Part shown: positions 26,001 through 38,672 of the stretch, piece after piece
Layout of the letters: each line of letters begins with the position of its first letter
Position numbering within the stretch: position 1 is the stretch's first letter
Program-made: the position numbers and the translations under genes
Notes under the pieces: model-generated
What the model was told of the DNA's origin: nothing
The model's input: only the letters and a program-made list of their open reading frames with translations
The model's database searches: none
From: Takifugu bimaculatus
Lineage: Eukaryota; Chordata; Actinopteri; Tetraodontiformes; Tetraodontidae
Direction: 5' to 3'
Length of the DNA: 64,000 bases
Assembly (NCBI GenBank): GCA_004026145.2
Contig: CP034980.1
Location: 8,546,667-8,610,666, forward strand

Positions 26001-29000
26001 GCACCAGTCTTTCCGTCGCTTTTGTCAGAGTATCGTGTATTTGATGTCTCTGCAGGTTGAGTTTACTGTTGATCAACAGCTCTTTATGTGCCGTGCATGT
26101 GAGTAAACTTGAAATGTGTCTGTTCCGTTGCTCATTCTGTCTCTCCCACTTCTCTTATCCTCTCTTTTCCTCTTCCTTTACCTGACCGGTCATCAGCAGG
26201 AAGGAACAAGCAGAACCCTAAATGAGCCATATTAGAATTAAAAACTGTGGTGAATAATCCTCCTTTTGGCCTTTGGCCCAGTATCTGTTTGATTTGTGCC
26301 ATGAGAGACTCTTCAGGATCTAATTTTGATCCATTGGTGTTTTGTCTGTTTTAGCTTTGGACAGTTTGGTCCATTACAGGCCCGCCCTGTGTTTTTATCT
26401 CGTGTCAGAGCTCTTTTTATACTCAATTTGTATGCTGTTTAATATCAAACAAGTACAACAAGCACTAAAAGTCAACCACATGGGAAACATTTTCATAGCA
26501 GCACTCCCATATCAAGCTCCAGTTGTACGTCTCAGTTTAAGAGGCCTCTTAAAGATTTGAGCGGAGCCTGGCGCTCTCAGCCGGGAGGGAATCTGGTGCT
26601 ATTGCAACAAATGAATACCACAGTGTCTTCAAGGTAAATGAAAACGCTTCAGTCTGAGTGGGTCTGAGCAGCCAGGAGTCACCGTGGCCTCTCCCGGGTG
26701 TCACCTCCAGCCTATTAGTCTCTATAAAGGGTGATGAATTAGAGCGGGAGGGGGAGGAAAGGCGAGCACCGAAACTGAAGATGAGGGTCATAAGAATGAT
26801 AAAGCGAACAGCATCGGCGCTTTAATAGGCGACGGCAGCAGAGAGGGTGGACAGAAGGAGGAACCAGAAATCTTACAAGGGCCTTTCCACGTTCTAGCGA
26901 TCTCTGTTTTCACGGTTTCCGACGCGGAAGAGCTTTTTGGCCTGAGGTGACGCTCTCTCCTGCTGCTGAAGGACCACTGACAGCTGGAGAAATAAACAGA
27001 CTGTCTTGCACAAAATGACAGGAAGCAACACAGGAATTAGAAGAAAAACTGTTGCCGATCTAAAACAAACACTTCAATGTTGGCAACACATCAAGCAGAG
27101 GGCACCACTATTCTCTCACAGATGGTTTTTTTAATCCTGCATATGTATCAGTTTACATAAAAGGCATCTTAAAAGTGTCTAAAATTGCAGGTTTGCATCT
27201 TTTTGGGCTGTTGGTTTCGCTGCGCCATACTGCCCCCTGGATTCTCAGTGGTACTGCAAACCTTTGGTTCATATCTGGCTAAAAAACCAGTAAGTCATCA
27301 AAATGCCAACACTGATCTTTTCCCAACACTTTTGGAGACAAATAATCAAACAATTGAGCAGGGGTGCCCAGATGCTGATAAGTCTTGGTGCATCTTTGTC
27401 ATGTGTCGTGTTCGGAGCTCATGCCAGATATCTGAGTCAGCACATTTAGGTTTTGCACCAAAGCTACTGAAAATTTTATGGGGTTTTGACAAAGAGCTGC
27501 TTCTGCAGGTCATCACATTAACAAAGGATGCTGATGGATGGTTGTAACCTTGGAAAATAAAGCTTTTGCCTCTTACGATTAGAGTCAATTGCATCTTGAC
27601 TGTACGAGACAGTAAAAACAAATAGCCATCATATAATTTTCCAAAAGAGCAAACACTTAGTCTGGGCTCTTAATGGGTCGATCTCCTGCAAAATCCTCCA
27701 GCTGACATTGACAGATGATGCATCTGTCCTACCTGGAATACCATCCTCGGTACTTTAATATTAATGACTGGGCTAAACGAGGTCACGTGATCCATTTTCT
27801 CCTCTTTGTAGAAGCAAAAAAAAGTGCTTTTTATTTTCAGCAAACTGGAAATCCATAACTTTCACGTGACATAAAGGTCACCAGGTGAAAGCGTGACTCT
27901 TCCATCGCAGTCAGCAGCTGTAAATATTAAAAATAACAGGCTGCTGGTGGATTGTGATGGATGCCCTGAAAGGTTCGGCTAAATTTTTCATCCTTCGGTT
28001 GACATTTGCTTTGCAAACGGACAGAAGATCCATCAATTAAAATGAGACTTCACTGCTCCTGCGTGTTGTTCATCACTGTCAGGTGTCTTCTGTGAGCGTG
28101 CGGTTTAAAGATTTGAGACTGACAAATCCCCTCTGCGAGCGGACAAACCTGTGCTTGTTCGCCTGCCTCGTGACCCTGCAGAATCCTCCTCCCCGCCTGG
28201 ATCGCTGACAGCTGGGAAGCTGAGTATTGTGTAATTGCAGCGGCATGTGGGGCAATAATGCGCTAAGTGACTATTAATCACTTTGGTGACAAATAACAAA
28301 ATAAAGGTGGTACGTGGGAAGAGACCTGGATTTGATTGATGTCCTGCAGTAAAAAAAAAAATGAAAAAAGTTCTGTTGCCAGGTGATCTTCAGGGCAGTG
28401 TGCATCGTTTCAGCCCTCTCCTCCTTCCAGATGTTTTGGAAATGTGACTTAGCTTTGACGCAATAATTGTTTAAAACCCGGAGTGCATCCCATGTGCACG
28501 ATCTCTCTGGAAATGGTCTTTGCCGACATGTTCCTGTAAGTGGTTGTTTTGACAGAGATGATTTGTGGAGTCTTTTCCAAGAGCTCAGCTCTTTTTCAGG
28601 GCTTGGTCTGGTGCCAGGGACCTGCTGAGGGCCTTTCCACGGAAGGGCTCAGCGGTTTCACCTTCATCACTGTTATCAGAGCGGGGAGTTTTACAGTTGT
28701 GAGCTTTTCCTCTGAGCGTCCAAACGATCAGTCTAGTCAAGTAAATGGAGTCAAACATGTTGAATTGTCACAACAGGAATGTGCACTTTTCTCTCAGTTG
28801 TTCTGTCCTTGGAAGCTGAAGCGCTCGGAGGCCCCAGCAAACAGATCAGAGGAACACTTGAGTCATTTCATCCCATTATTGGGAACAAATTAGGCTCCTC
28901 TAATAGAGGGTTTCCCTGAAATTACATCAGAGCAATCCAGTATTTCCACCCAGAAATGATGAAATGATGATGCATGTTCAACATATGCATGCACATTATC

Positions 29001-32000
29001 TTTAAATGCACCTCCTGAAACCTTTTTGTGGATAATTGAAGCCGCTTGTGGAATTCGCAAGCTGAATTCCTGGAATTCTTTGTTATTAAAAGACACTAAT
29101 TCAGATGTTGTGATGACTTTAGTCCCGTGAGAGGAGAGCTTAACAGTATGAAGCTCCTCTTGAAGGATGAAGGGAAAGTTGCTCACAGTGGACAACACAA
29201 TTGCTTTTGTTGTGCAACGCACACTCGCGTCTGTCATCCAGGACTCTCTCCTCCTCCGTCCTGTGCATTCTCCATCACTGGGTGATTAGGGTTCAGGGAT
29301 GATGGATGGGGGTAGAGAGGAGCTCTTTCTGTGCTTCTTCTCAGCCTTGTGTGTGTCACAGGCGTGCTCCTTGGCGGCCATCAATCTGAAGCCGCCGCCG
29401 CCGCCTCTCAAACCCGCATCCAATAACGTGACAGCGCTTCAGACTAAAGGAGGAACAGGAAGCGTGAAAGGAGAAGAAGCAGGACAGGAAATCAGAGGAA
29501 GAAATGGAAAACAAGCTGTTCACACTGACAGCAAATGCACCTCAGAGGGTCGTCAAGAGGAAGCATGTAGCGAGAGCTGGCCCTGCTGCGAGCGCCTCCA
29601 GACGGGATGTTTGAGCGCCAGGGCGGGAATCGTCTGCAAGGGGAGGATGAGCTAATCCACCGGGGAGGAGGCAGACAATCCCCTCTTCCTCCTCCTGGTT
29701 TGACTTGATTTATGTGACAACTTTAAAAACATTAGGCAGGAATAAAATCACAGAGGATCATTTCGCTTGTAAATCAGAGGCGGATTACTTTTTACTGCGA
29801 TTGGAATGTCAGAGAAGCATTTAGCGAAACGATGAAATGCTGCGAGGCCACGCCGACGCCAGCAGCCAGGAGATTCATTATCAGGAAGAGCAGCAGCGTT
29901 ACATCTGTGAAAATGCAGAGTGATGAGGCATTCACGGCATTCTTAGAGGTCATTATTCAGCTTTACATGGCCTGCAGATGAATATTTTATCAATCACAAT
30001 CGTCCAAGATAAAGATCCTGTACTTCTTTGCTTCCCTGTCACTCGCTGTTACAGCTATTGTTTTTTTTAACTATCTAATAGTTGTTCAATAATGACTTCA
30101 ATGCCACTAAATCCAAAGAAACAACAACTGTTCAAATTCTGGGTTTATAACCTCAACAAAACCATGTGATCCACGTTGACACCTCAGTGGATGTGTGCTC
30201 AAATATTTCATTATTATAAATGTGTGTCAGCTTCAAACTGGCTGAATTACTCCTGTGATCCAACATGTAGTTGTGCAGCATAACTTGTTGTTATCAGATG
30301 TAAATGCCTACTGGGAAAGGAAGTAAAGCTCCAGCTGCCTCCAGGCAACATGAATGCATTTCTAAGCAACCCAAAGCATCTGTGGCTTGTAGATGTTGGT
30401 CTTCAGGCTTTTTTCTGGTAAATGCTGATCAGTAAATGTCACCTTCTCGTCTTTGGGATTATGGAGTGTGCTGGTTAGTGACCAGGGTAGTGCCTGTCTG
30501 GGTGGTGACCAGGTGAGCGGCGGGACGGGTCACCACCACCATTATTCATTCATACACATTTGAGGAATCGAACCTTAACTTCACCATGACGCCACTTCTG
30601 CTTCCCAGGGTCCAGGGCTATTCCTGAAGAAATCACTAAATTAAGTCTGGAATAATACAAAAGAAAACCACACAGCAGGCTGACTTGGCTGGATTTAAAG
30701 GTGCGTGCATGTAAATGGGGAAGACGTCTGGCTGGTTTGTCTTGTTTAGAAAAGCTTTTCATTGTAAACAGCAACCGTGCTGCTTGTCCAGCACCCATTG
30801 ACTCCCTTTGATTTCTGCGTGAGCAGTATATCAAAAATCTCTCAGTTGACTTTTCAAACTTGCCTCGGTGCTGCCGCATTATCCATCACAGTGAACATCA
30901 AGTTTGCATTAATCTCGTTGCATTATCATTGCGGGGTAATGCGGTTTAAGAGGCGAATGATTTGATTTGAAACATCTGCACTGCATTACCTCATACTGAT
31001 AATGTGACTTTGACAAAGGATTAGAACTGACTTGATGCTCACTGTGATGGATTACACACCTTAAGCAAGCTCTGTCCCATAAAAGACGGTCATGCTAAAG
31101 AGAAAATGAATCAAAATCAAAGCAAAAATGGATTACGGATTCAGAAAACGCAGCTGCACGTCTGCTGAACTGCAGAATGAAGTCGAAGCAGTTCAAACAA
31201 AAGGGCTCAGACGTGCACATCTGTGGGTATAATACCTGAAACTCAGATAAACCAAGGTTTCAAAGCCAGCCTGTACGATTCATTTTGCTTGATAAGAGTC
31301 AAAACTTCTTTCTTTTTTCAGTTTTGATGTTTTTATTTTCCTCTTTAATGGCAAACAAAGCGGCGGTTTGAATGGCAGCGATGTCATTAAAGCGCTTACG
31401 GCGGCCGTCACGGGCGACCCTGCCACATCGTCTCAGCCCTGAGCACGTCGGACTTAATTGAACTGTCATCTTTGGGTCAAAGCAATACCGTTTCCAAATG
31501 GCAGGACACAGAGGAAGATCACCTCTGACAGCAATTACAAGTGAATCCGGCCCCGCTCGCCTCTCTACCCGTCCCACATCAGACCGACTGGCCCTTATCA
31601 ATCAAACTGTCTTTCGCTAAAAGACGATAACGTGGTGAACGTCCCCGACACTGAAGTATTAATTCACGTCTTCAAATAAAAGATGAGCGATGGTTGCTGC
31701 TATGATGCCTGACAGAGGCAATGAGACAGTCTGTGCTTTTACTTTGGTACGTTTAAAACCCTCTGCCTGGAGGATTGATACCTATCAACGCTGTGGCTTT
31801 AGCTTAGCTTTAGCTACTTTAGCTCGGATATTAGCTTCGATATCTAGGGTGGCAACTCTCCATTTTTAAAATGACTTTTACGTGTATGAAAACAGGAAGT
31901 GGCTGTAAATCCCCTCCTAACTACAGCACATTTAGGGGCAGACGGATGTAACGTCACGTTAGAAATGTTGAAATAAAATATCTTGAAAACATAGTGTTGC

Positions 32001-33200
32001 TTTGTAACGAAGCGATCGGTTTTTGGAGCAGCTCTCTGGTGAGGGAGGATCATTGATCCAGGCAGCATGACGTGCGTTAATACTCCAACTGTTGTTGCAG
32101 TTGGATGGGCTTGCAATAATTGATGGTCGGATGTGTTTTCCCTCCGATAATGTGTCTTAGCCGTCACGGGGTCGCTACTTTCCTTCCTCTCACTCGTCAG
32201 AGCCCTTACTGTCAAAACAGCACATGTGTCTGCCCAATGAAGATGGATGACTCTGTTGGGTGGATGCTGAACGATGGAGAGGAGGAGAGCAGAGGCTGGG
32301 AGGGCACAGCGGACGGGGGGTGGGGGGGGGGGGTATAAACCAAAAGGAAAGGGATGCAGACAGAAAGAGGAAGAGAAAGTAATGAAAGATTAATTGAGGA
32401 GAGCAAGAGAACTGAGGAGACACAATAAAGATGGAGGAGGTTGGGGCACAAGTGGAGGTGTTTCCTATGTAGACCGAGCCCGCAATATGGCGTGTTTCCT
32501 GCGTGGGCGCTTTGGCCCCGGCCCAAACCCGAAAGACTGTGAGAATTTATTACAGGATTCTCAAAACAAGTCATCTGTCAGCAGCCTAGATAGCAACATT
32601 GATATATTGTCTCTGTTTACACTCGATTTTTTTTTTATCACAGCAGTTTAGAATTGAAGATAGTAAAATATGGAAAAAATATTCACGGTACAAATCAAAA
32701 AGTTTTCAGTGCTTTTAATGTTAGAACAAACCACTTTTACACAAGACATTTTCGCTGTGTTAAACTGCAGGCAGAGTAAAACACTCAAAGTTGCCTCCCT
32801 TGCGCTGCCATCCATTAGCGTTGACCTTTGACCTGGCCAGTTGTGATGGCGTGATTGTGCAACACAGGGGTCAGCCTGGCTTGTCAAAACACCGGCGTTG
32901 ATGCGCGACAATGTGGCAACCTGTGTGCCGCTGCGTTTGAGGCGCTGCTTCAGACTCACTCACTCTTGCAGTGCGAGCTAGCTTGTTAGCAACATGCTAA
33001 TACGGTCAGTATTTTGCTTGTTTGATTTTTCATACTTGTCTAATTTCTTTCTACTCTTTTGCAATTATCTAGGAAGAATATTTTATAGCAATGACGTCAA
33101 ATTACAGTTTCAGTAATCTGCAAGTCATGGTGTAGGAGGAGCATTTGTGAAGATGTGATAAAAAAACAACCCTCATTGGTGTTTTGGTGTCACTTCAAAG
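26000..33200. other. Intergenic region, no gene seen
   Basis: About 7 kb without a supported gene. It includes a CTCF-like but weaker core near 27228 (minus orientation), a possible regulatory stretch at 31350-31560 and a G-run near 32318-32333. A 118-codon frame at 29299-29655 has a hydrophobic start but low-complexity content and no partner exons. Confidence 0.5.
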
Positions 33201-33229
33201 AAAATGCTATTTTCATATGTGCAAAATTC

Positions 33230-33770
33230 ACAGCAGCGATCTCCGGCTACGAGGTTCTTTGGACACTGTGGAGATCTGTTGAGGCTGCAACAGCTGTTGT
33301 ACCAGGTGGTGATGCAGCCAGTTAGGACACTCTCAATAGTGGATCCTGGAGTCCATGTCTCCTCAGTCTGTGGGGGAAGAAGAGTAGCTATGTAGCTGTT
33401 TCAGTGGTGATGTGGGTCTGATGCGTCCTAGTCAGGTCCTGACTTATGTGTGAGGGACCTGATAGACGATGAAGGTGACAGAGGTGTGCGTGGCCACACA
33501 GTAACGTTTGAATGAATGAGTAGAAGGGCGGGCTGAGAACACAGCCCTGAGGGACGCCAGTGTTGTTAGTGCCTATGTGGACTGCCAGGAATCTGAAGGT
33601 CAGGGCTTTCACGATGAGCTTCGAGGGCGCCGTGGTGTTAAATGCTTCACTGTAGTCATGGAAGAGCAACCTCAAATATGTGTGTGTGGTGTGAAGGCTG
33701 AGGATGTGGTGGATGTGGATGTGTGCAGACACCTTGACGTGACTAGCGTTGGCGTAGCGTAATACTTGCA
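33230..33770 (-). mobile_element. Decayed non-LTR retrotransposon (LINE reverse transcriptase fragment)
   Basis: On the minus strand a frame around 33660-33600 reads HDYSEAFNTTAPSKLIVKAL, the D/Y-S-x-AF-N-T block of CR1/L2/Rex-type LINE reverse transcriptases. Around 33567-33514 it reads NTGVPQGCVLSPPFYSF, the GxPQGxxLSP block. Between these blocks the usual spacer is much shortened. The xADD catalytic block is not seen. Further downstream (about 33350-33290), in another frame, comes IESVLTGCITTWYNSC, matching the C-terminal region of the same proteins. The copy is internally deleted and broken, so it is not active. Its orientation opposes adad1. Confidence 0.8.
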
Positions 33771-33779
33771 CTTGGTTCT

Positions 33780-34559
33780 GACTGACCTCGTTCTGGGTCC
33801 GACAACATAAAACCTGCTGTCGCCGTGTGGAAGAGTTCACGCTAACTGGCGTGTCAGTGCAGACGAGCGAGCAGCTCTTTACCTTGTCAGCCACGAAGGA
33901 CAACAGGATGTATTTGTGTACAAGCCGCGTTGATTCAGGTAGCGTATTAGTTCACGGAGATTGGAAGCAGGGAATATTCCCTGACACTAATGAATATCGG
34001 TTTTATTAGGATATGATTGCGGCCATCAAAAAGGTTATTGCTTTCATAACATTGTATATTAAAAACAATTTAATCTCATCCTTGTAAACAGTAATTCAAT
34101 CCCTTTCAAGTCGCATCCTCAGTGATTGATGGGAAAAGAAGATCACCATGTGATGTCACCAGGAGACAACTGCCTTATCTCAGGACGCTGTCTCACGGTA
34201 TGTCCTGACGAGCGTAACGACGTTAGAGCGGACAGGGTTCCGTCTCCCTTTATTTCTGCCGAGAACCTCAAAGGCAACATATGGAGGCAATATCACACGC
34301 AACCTCCGCGTGGGGTTTAATGGAGGGGGGGGACTCCTGAAAGGGCAGGAACGTTGGCGTCCACCTCCGGTTTGACCATTGATCACGTCTCCTCCCGGTA
34401 GGGTTATTACGAAATTCTTGTCATTTTCGTTGTCCTTGAAGGAAACTGTCTCCCAGTTTCAGCAGGAAAAAAACAAGAAGCAGAAAAGACAAGCAATGGA
34501 GGAAGAGAGAGAAAGAGAGAGAGGGAAGGAGAGAGAGAGAGAGAGAGGCTTTTAAAAGG
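33780..34559. other. Intergenic region with GA repeat
   Basis: Unique sequence followed by an imperfect GA microsatellite at about 34501-34548. No gene is seen. Confidence 0.5.
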
Positions 34560-34800
34560 ATTTTGTCGGTTATTGACTGGTTGCACTCTTCAGCTAATAG
34601 CCATTTAAAGATTATGGGCCTGCTGGTGGAAATCAAGGCCTCCATTGTTTGCCTTATTGCATTCTGGCAGATGGGGGCTGACACAACAACACGCAGCATC
34701 CCTCCGGGCACGCTCGCAGAGCACCGACCCTCCATCAGCAGATCTTCTATTGAACTGGCCCTAATAACTGGCCATGAATTATTAATCTGCCAACCATATT
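34560..34800. promoter_or_regulatory. Candidate conserved non-coding element
   Basis: Non-repetitive sequence with blocks such as CTAATAGCCATTTAAAG, a CCCTAATAACTGG block and TGAATTATTAATCTGC directly after a GA microsatellite. No coding potential beyond chance. Composition-based call. Confidence 0.35.
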
Positions 34801-37273
34801 GAAGACTGAGAGGGAAGGGAAAAAAACAAGGAGGATTGCAGGGCCAGTTTCAGCGAGCGTGATTGGCGTACAGGTGCCAGTCGAGGGGAAAAAAAGCTCT
34901 GTTTCAAAGAGTCCCAGGGTGGCGATTTCTCGGAACGGGGAGGACGTTCCGATAACCGGCACGGGAAGATAAAATATATATTCATTAAATGTCAGATTGC
35001 TGATGAAATGGGTCCGATCCATTAGTAGGCGGAGCGGCCAGTTAATGTTTCCCGGTTGTTGTTGGGTTGGGTGGCTTTTAGCGTTGCCCTGCTGGAAACC
35101 ATATCACTCTGTCTGGGGGGGGAAGGGGGGGTAAAAAAGTTTGCAACAATAAGAGCAGGTGCTGGACCAAATAAAAGAGAAACTTTGGAAATCGGAGTCA
35201 AATGCACCTGTTGGTGAAACCCTATCGCTGTTGTCTGCAGCTCAAGTCAAGTGAACCCGACCACTTATTGGCCGTTTATCTGTCTCCTCTCCTCCGGTCA
35301 GCTGATTTATTAGCAGGGAATAATGACTAAGTTGGCTGGACTCCCTTCCAGTTTCTTAAGCTGCCGTATAAACTGCTTTCATTCCTTCAAAAGAGGCTCA
35401 CAAATGATATTTTATTATTGCACAGAAGCTGTGAAAGTGTTCAGGCCAAAAATATCTTGTGTTGCTGATCCAACCATTAGCTATAACATAAAAAAAGGCT
35501 GATAAATATCAATATCACGGCAAAATTGGATTCCTTTGGTTTGATATATTACTGAAAAGCATCATTAATCCCTAAGCACTGTCAACATTCTTTGGCCAGG
35601 GGACTTTTGGCTCTTCTATCTGTGGAAGCGGTGCCAAAAAACACACCTCAACGTGTAAAAACGCCTAAATCTGATTATAATGCAAACAGGGGCGACCTTG
35701 TATGATTTGATCTCACCTTAATTTTGACTTTAAAATGGGATTTTTCAGATAAAACAAGGCTTTGGTGAACGATTGTGATCATGCTCTGCTGTGTTTTCGC
35801 TCCTGGATCTGTTTTAGCCCATTTTTCTTCTTTTTCCTTCCCTCTTTCCCCCCACTGTCAGACCCAAGCTCCCGCTGAATTAAAAAGCCTTTGGCAGAGC
35901 TGTTGTCACATCCCGTAGATTCGAAATGAAGTCTACTCAGCGCCTGATGAATTGAATTTCCTGTGTCAAAAGCCTGCGATTTCAGAGAAAATAATGAACA
36001 ACGCCTGAAGAATCCCCTTTCAGATCTCATTATGAGGGAGAGGTTCTAATTGTGAGGAAATTAAATTTCCATCGCTCCCTGGTTTTTACGAGTTGCTCGC
36101 CCTCCGCTGCTAATGTGGCGAGGCTTCTATCGCTTTGACACTTGGTGTCCTTTTGAAAGCCGGTCGGCTCGTGTCCACAAACAGGAACAAACAGGATAAG
36201 CTGGTATCAAACACAGCAGGCGGCAGCAGTGGAAGCGGAAGCGTGTGGTTCTGCCGCCGGGCCCGGCGCTGAAAGCGGGTTCGGAGAGATCAAAGCCACG
36301 CGCAGATGGCGACGCCCCCATTTTTCTGCCTCAAAGCTGCGACTTGGACGAGTGCCGCCATTTCATCAGGTGCACAGATGTGAAGAGTGTGAGGGAAAAC
36401 TGCAATAAGCACCTGAACCCGAGCCAGGAGTGAAGACAAATGGTCTTGGATGGTTTCCAGAGCAACTGCTCTGCAGCGCGCCGTTAGATTTGCTCTCGTT
36501 CAGGAAAGATTATACACAATATATAAAGTTTTCCTCCAGTGTCTATTTCTGGTGAAGATTATGCTAATTTTCCTGTGTCAGAATGTTCTGTCTACAATGA
36601 TCGTGGACTCACTGAGGATAGACTCTGGGACCACCTGAGTCCAGCTTTAACAAAGATCTACCAGCAGAATAAACACTGGCTGGTGTCTGAAACAGGATCC
36701 CTCCTCTGGGTCGGCTGAACTTGAGTTCTGCTCAAGGTCTTTGGCTCCAGACCCTCTTTGTTGGCTGCTCTGATGGTGTCTTCTCCTTCTTCTGCTCTTT
36801 GGTTGGACATTAACACCTCTGTTGGGATCTACTCGGCTCTCCTTGTTAGTAGTCACACCTCTGTTACATATCTTTGTTGGCGTCCTCAGACTGTATTTTT
36901 GTCTTGACAGCAAATCGGATCCCATCAGTCCTGCGTCGTGTTATGAACATTATATTTGAAGCGAACGAGGTCATAATGTCCGATAAAAACGACGTTGGTT
37001 ATTATATTTGCACTAAATCTCTTCAGATGATGAATGCCGGTGGAGTATTATTTGATCATTTGAAATATTTATATTCTGTATTTATTAATTATTGATTAAT
37101 TAAAGCATCTAAAGTGTCCACAATTGGGCCCGAGCAACTGTTGACGAGCTCATTGAATATCTGCCGCAGAGGCCAACCTCCGACGTTCAGAGGGCACAAT
37201 GAAGGCAACACAAATAAATCATCAAAGGCCAGAAACGGCCTAATCGTGACACGACGGGTCGGGCGAACGCAGC

Positions 37274-37313
37274 GGGGGGGGGTGTGTGTGTGGGTGTGTG
37301 TGTGTGTGTGTGT
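37274..37313. repeat. G-run plus (GT)n microsatellite
   Basis: Eight or nine Gs are followed by GT repeats with one GG interruption. Confidence 0.9.
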
Positions 37314-38630
37314 CTGCAGGAGAAACGCCTGCAGGCGTTGAATGGACACGCTGAAATGCGGAGGCGGGGACGTACGAAGAGCAGGTCAAAATGAACGCCA
37401 TCTGGGTACATGAAAGGGAAGCGGTGGGTGGGGGTGGGATGGGGGGGGGGCTGTGGAACAAAACAAAAGCACCAGTGCCGCCAGGATGTAGCCACCACCG
37501 CCGTAACACCGCCACCTTCAACGTTATAACCCCCAGTCAGGTGGAAGGGGGCTCTCCTCGCCATCACTCATGTAGTCCCCCCCCCCTCCTGCTCTTCTCT
37601 TATCCCCATGTGGCTTCAGATCATTGCCAAAGGAGCCACAGGCCACTTGCAGCCTGACAGTCAGCTCCTCTAATGGGCCTGGCTGTTTATTTTGTACTGC
37701 CTGGAAGTGGATTAGCTGGAGGTAATTATGGTTAATGATCTGCCCGCCTCACCCCGCTGATCTGTAGTCACCCGTTTGCTCGGCTACTCGCGCCACATCG
37801 CCACCGGCGCCATTAATATGGGATTATGTTACCTATTAGAGCTACAAAGAGGGAAAGAGGAGATGGAGATTTGTCAGATGGACCAGGGGTGCGAAGGGTT
37901 TCTGAGTGAAATGACGTGGATCCATTTTGGAGTGAAAGCGATGTTCATCACTGAGCGAGGAGCTTTTGGAGAATTCAATCTGATTATGCGTCCTCTGACA
38001 TGTTGTATAGTGAGGGAAGGCCTCTGAGAAAAGCCTTTTAACTTAGTTTTAACTTAATCCACAGCGGGAATCTCTTTTTTTTTTTTTTTTTTAAAGAAAA
38101 TCCTTTGTCGGGATTTAAAAGCCCCAGAATCTCCCGATTCAAGGTTTTAGTCCCTGAAAAAGAAAAAAAATCTCAGCATGTTTACGTGCACCCAAGGAAG
38201 TAAATATGATAAATGTCCAAAAATTTCATTTTTGAAAAATGTTGTTTGTTTTAAATCCAATAAAAAAGCAAAAGAAAAGAGACTTTTAAAATGTAAATCC
38301 TTTTTTATGCAGTCTTTTCTTTGACAAACTAAATGCTTGTCAGATCTTCCATTCAAAATTCTTGCCAACATTTTGAGGGTTTACTTAAATTACAGTGGAC
38401 AGAATTATTGTAATAGTTCACGTTATTGTAAGTGAACAAAAAAATATTTAATCTTGGGATTCCATAAATGATGAAGAGTGCGGGAGAAAGAAAAAGCATT
38501 TAACCTGGAATTTAATGGGAAAATGATACATTCATGAGTCAAATGAAATCAGGAAATGTTCTTTACACTGATCCTAAACATTTTTATCTCTTATTGCAGC
38601 ATTATGGGAATGAGCGACTGCCCTTTTTCA

Positions 38631-38632
<2 letters not shown>

Positions 38633-38672
<40 letters not shown>
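38633..38672. repeat. (CA)n microsatellite
   Basis: A near-perfect CA run of about 40 bases. Confidence 0.95.

Noticed and set aside
29299..29655. 118-codon frame with hydrophobic N-terminus and poly-Pro
   Set aside because: Looks like a signal peptide at first, but the rest is low-complexity Gly/Lys/Glu sequence. There is no family match, no partner exon and no clear promoter or poly(A) signal. Kept only as a remote possibility.
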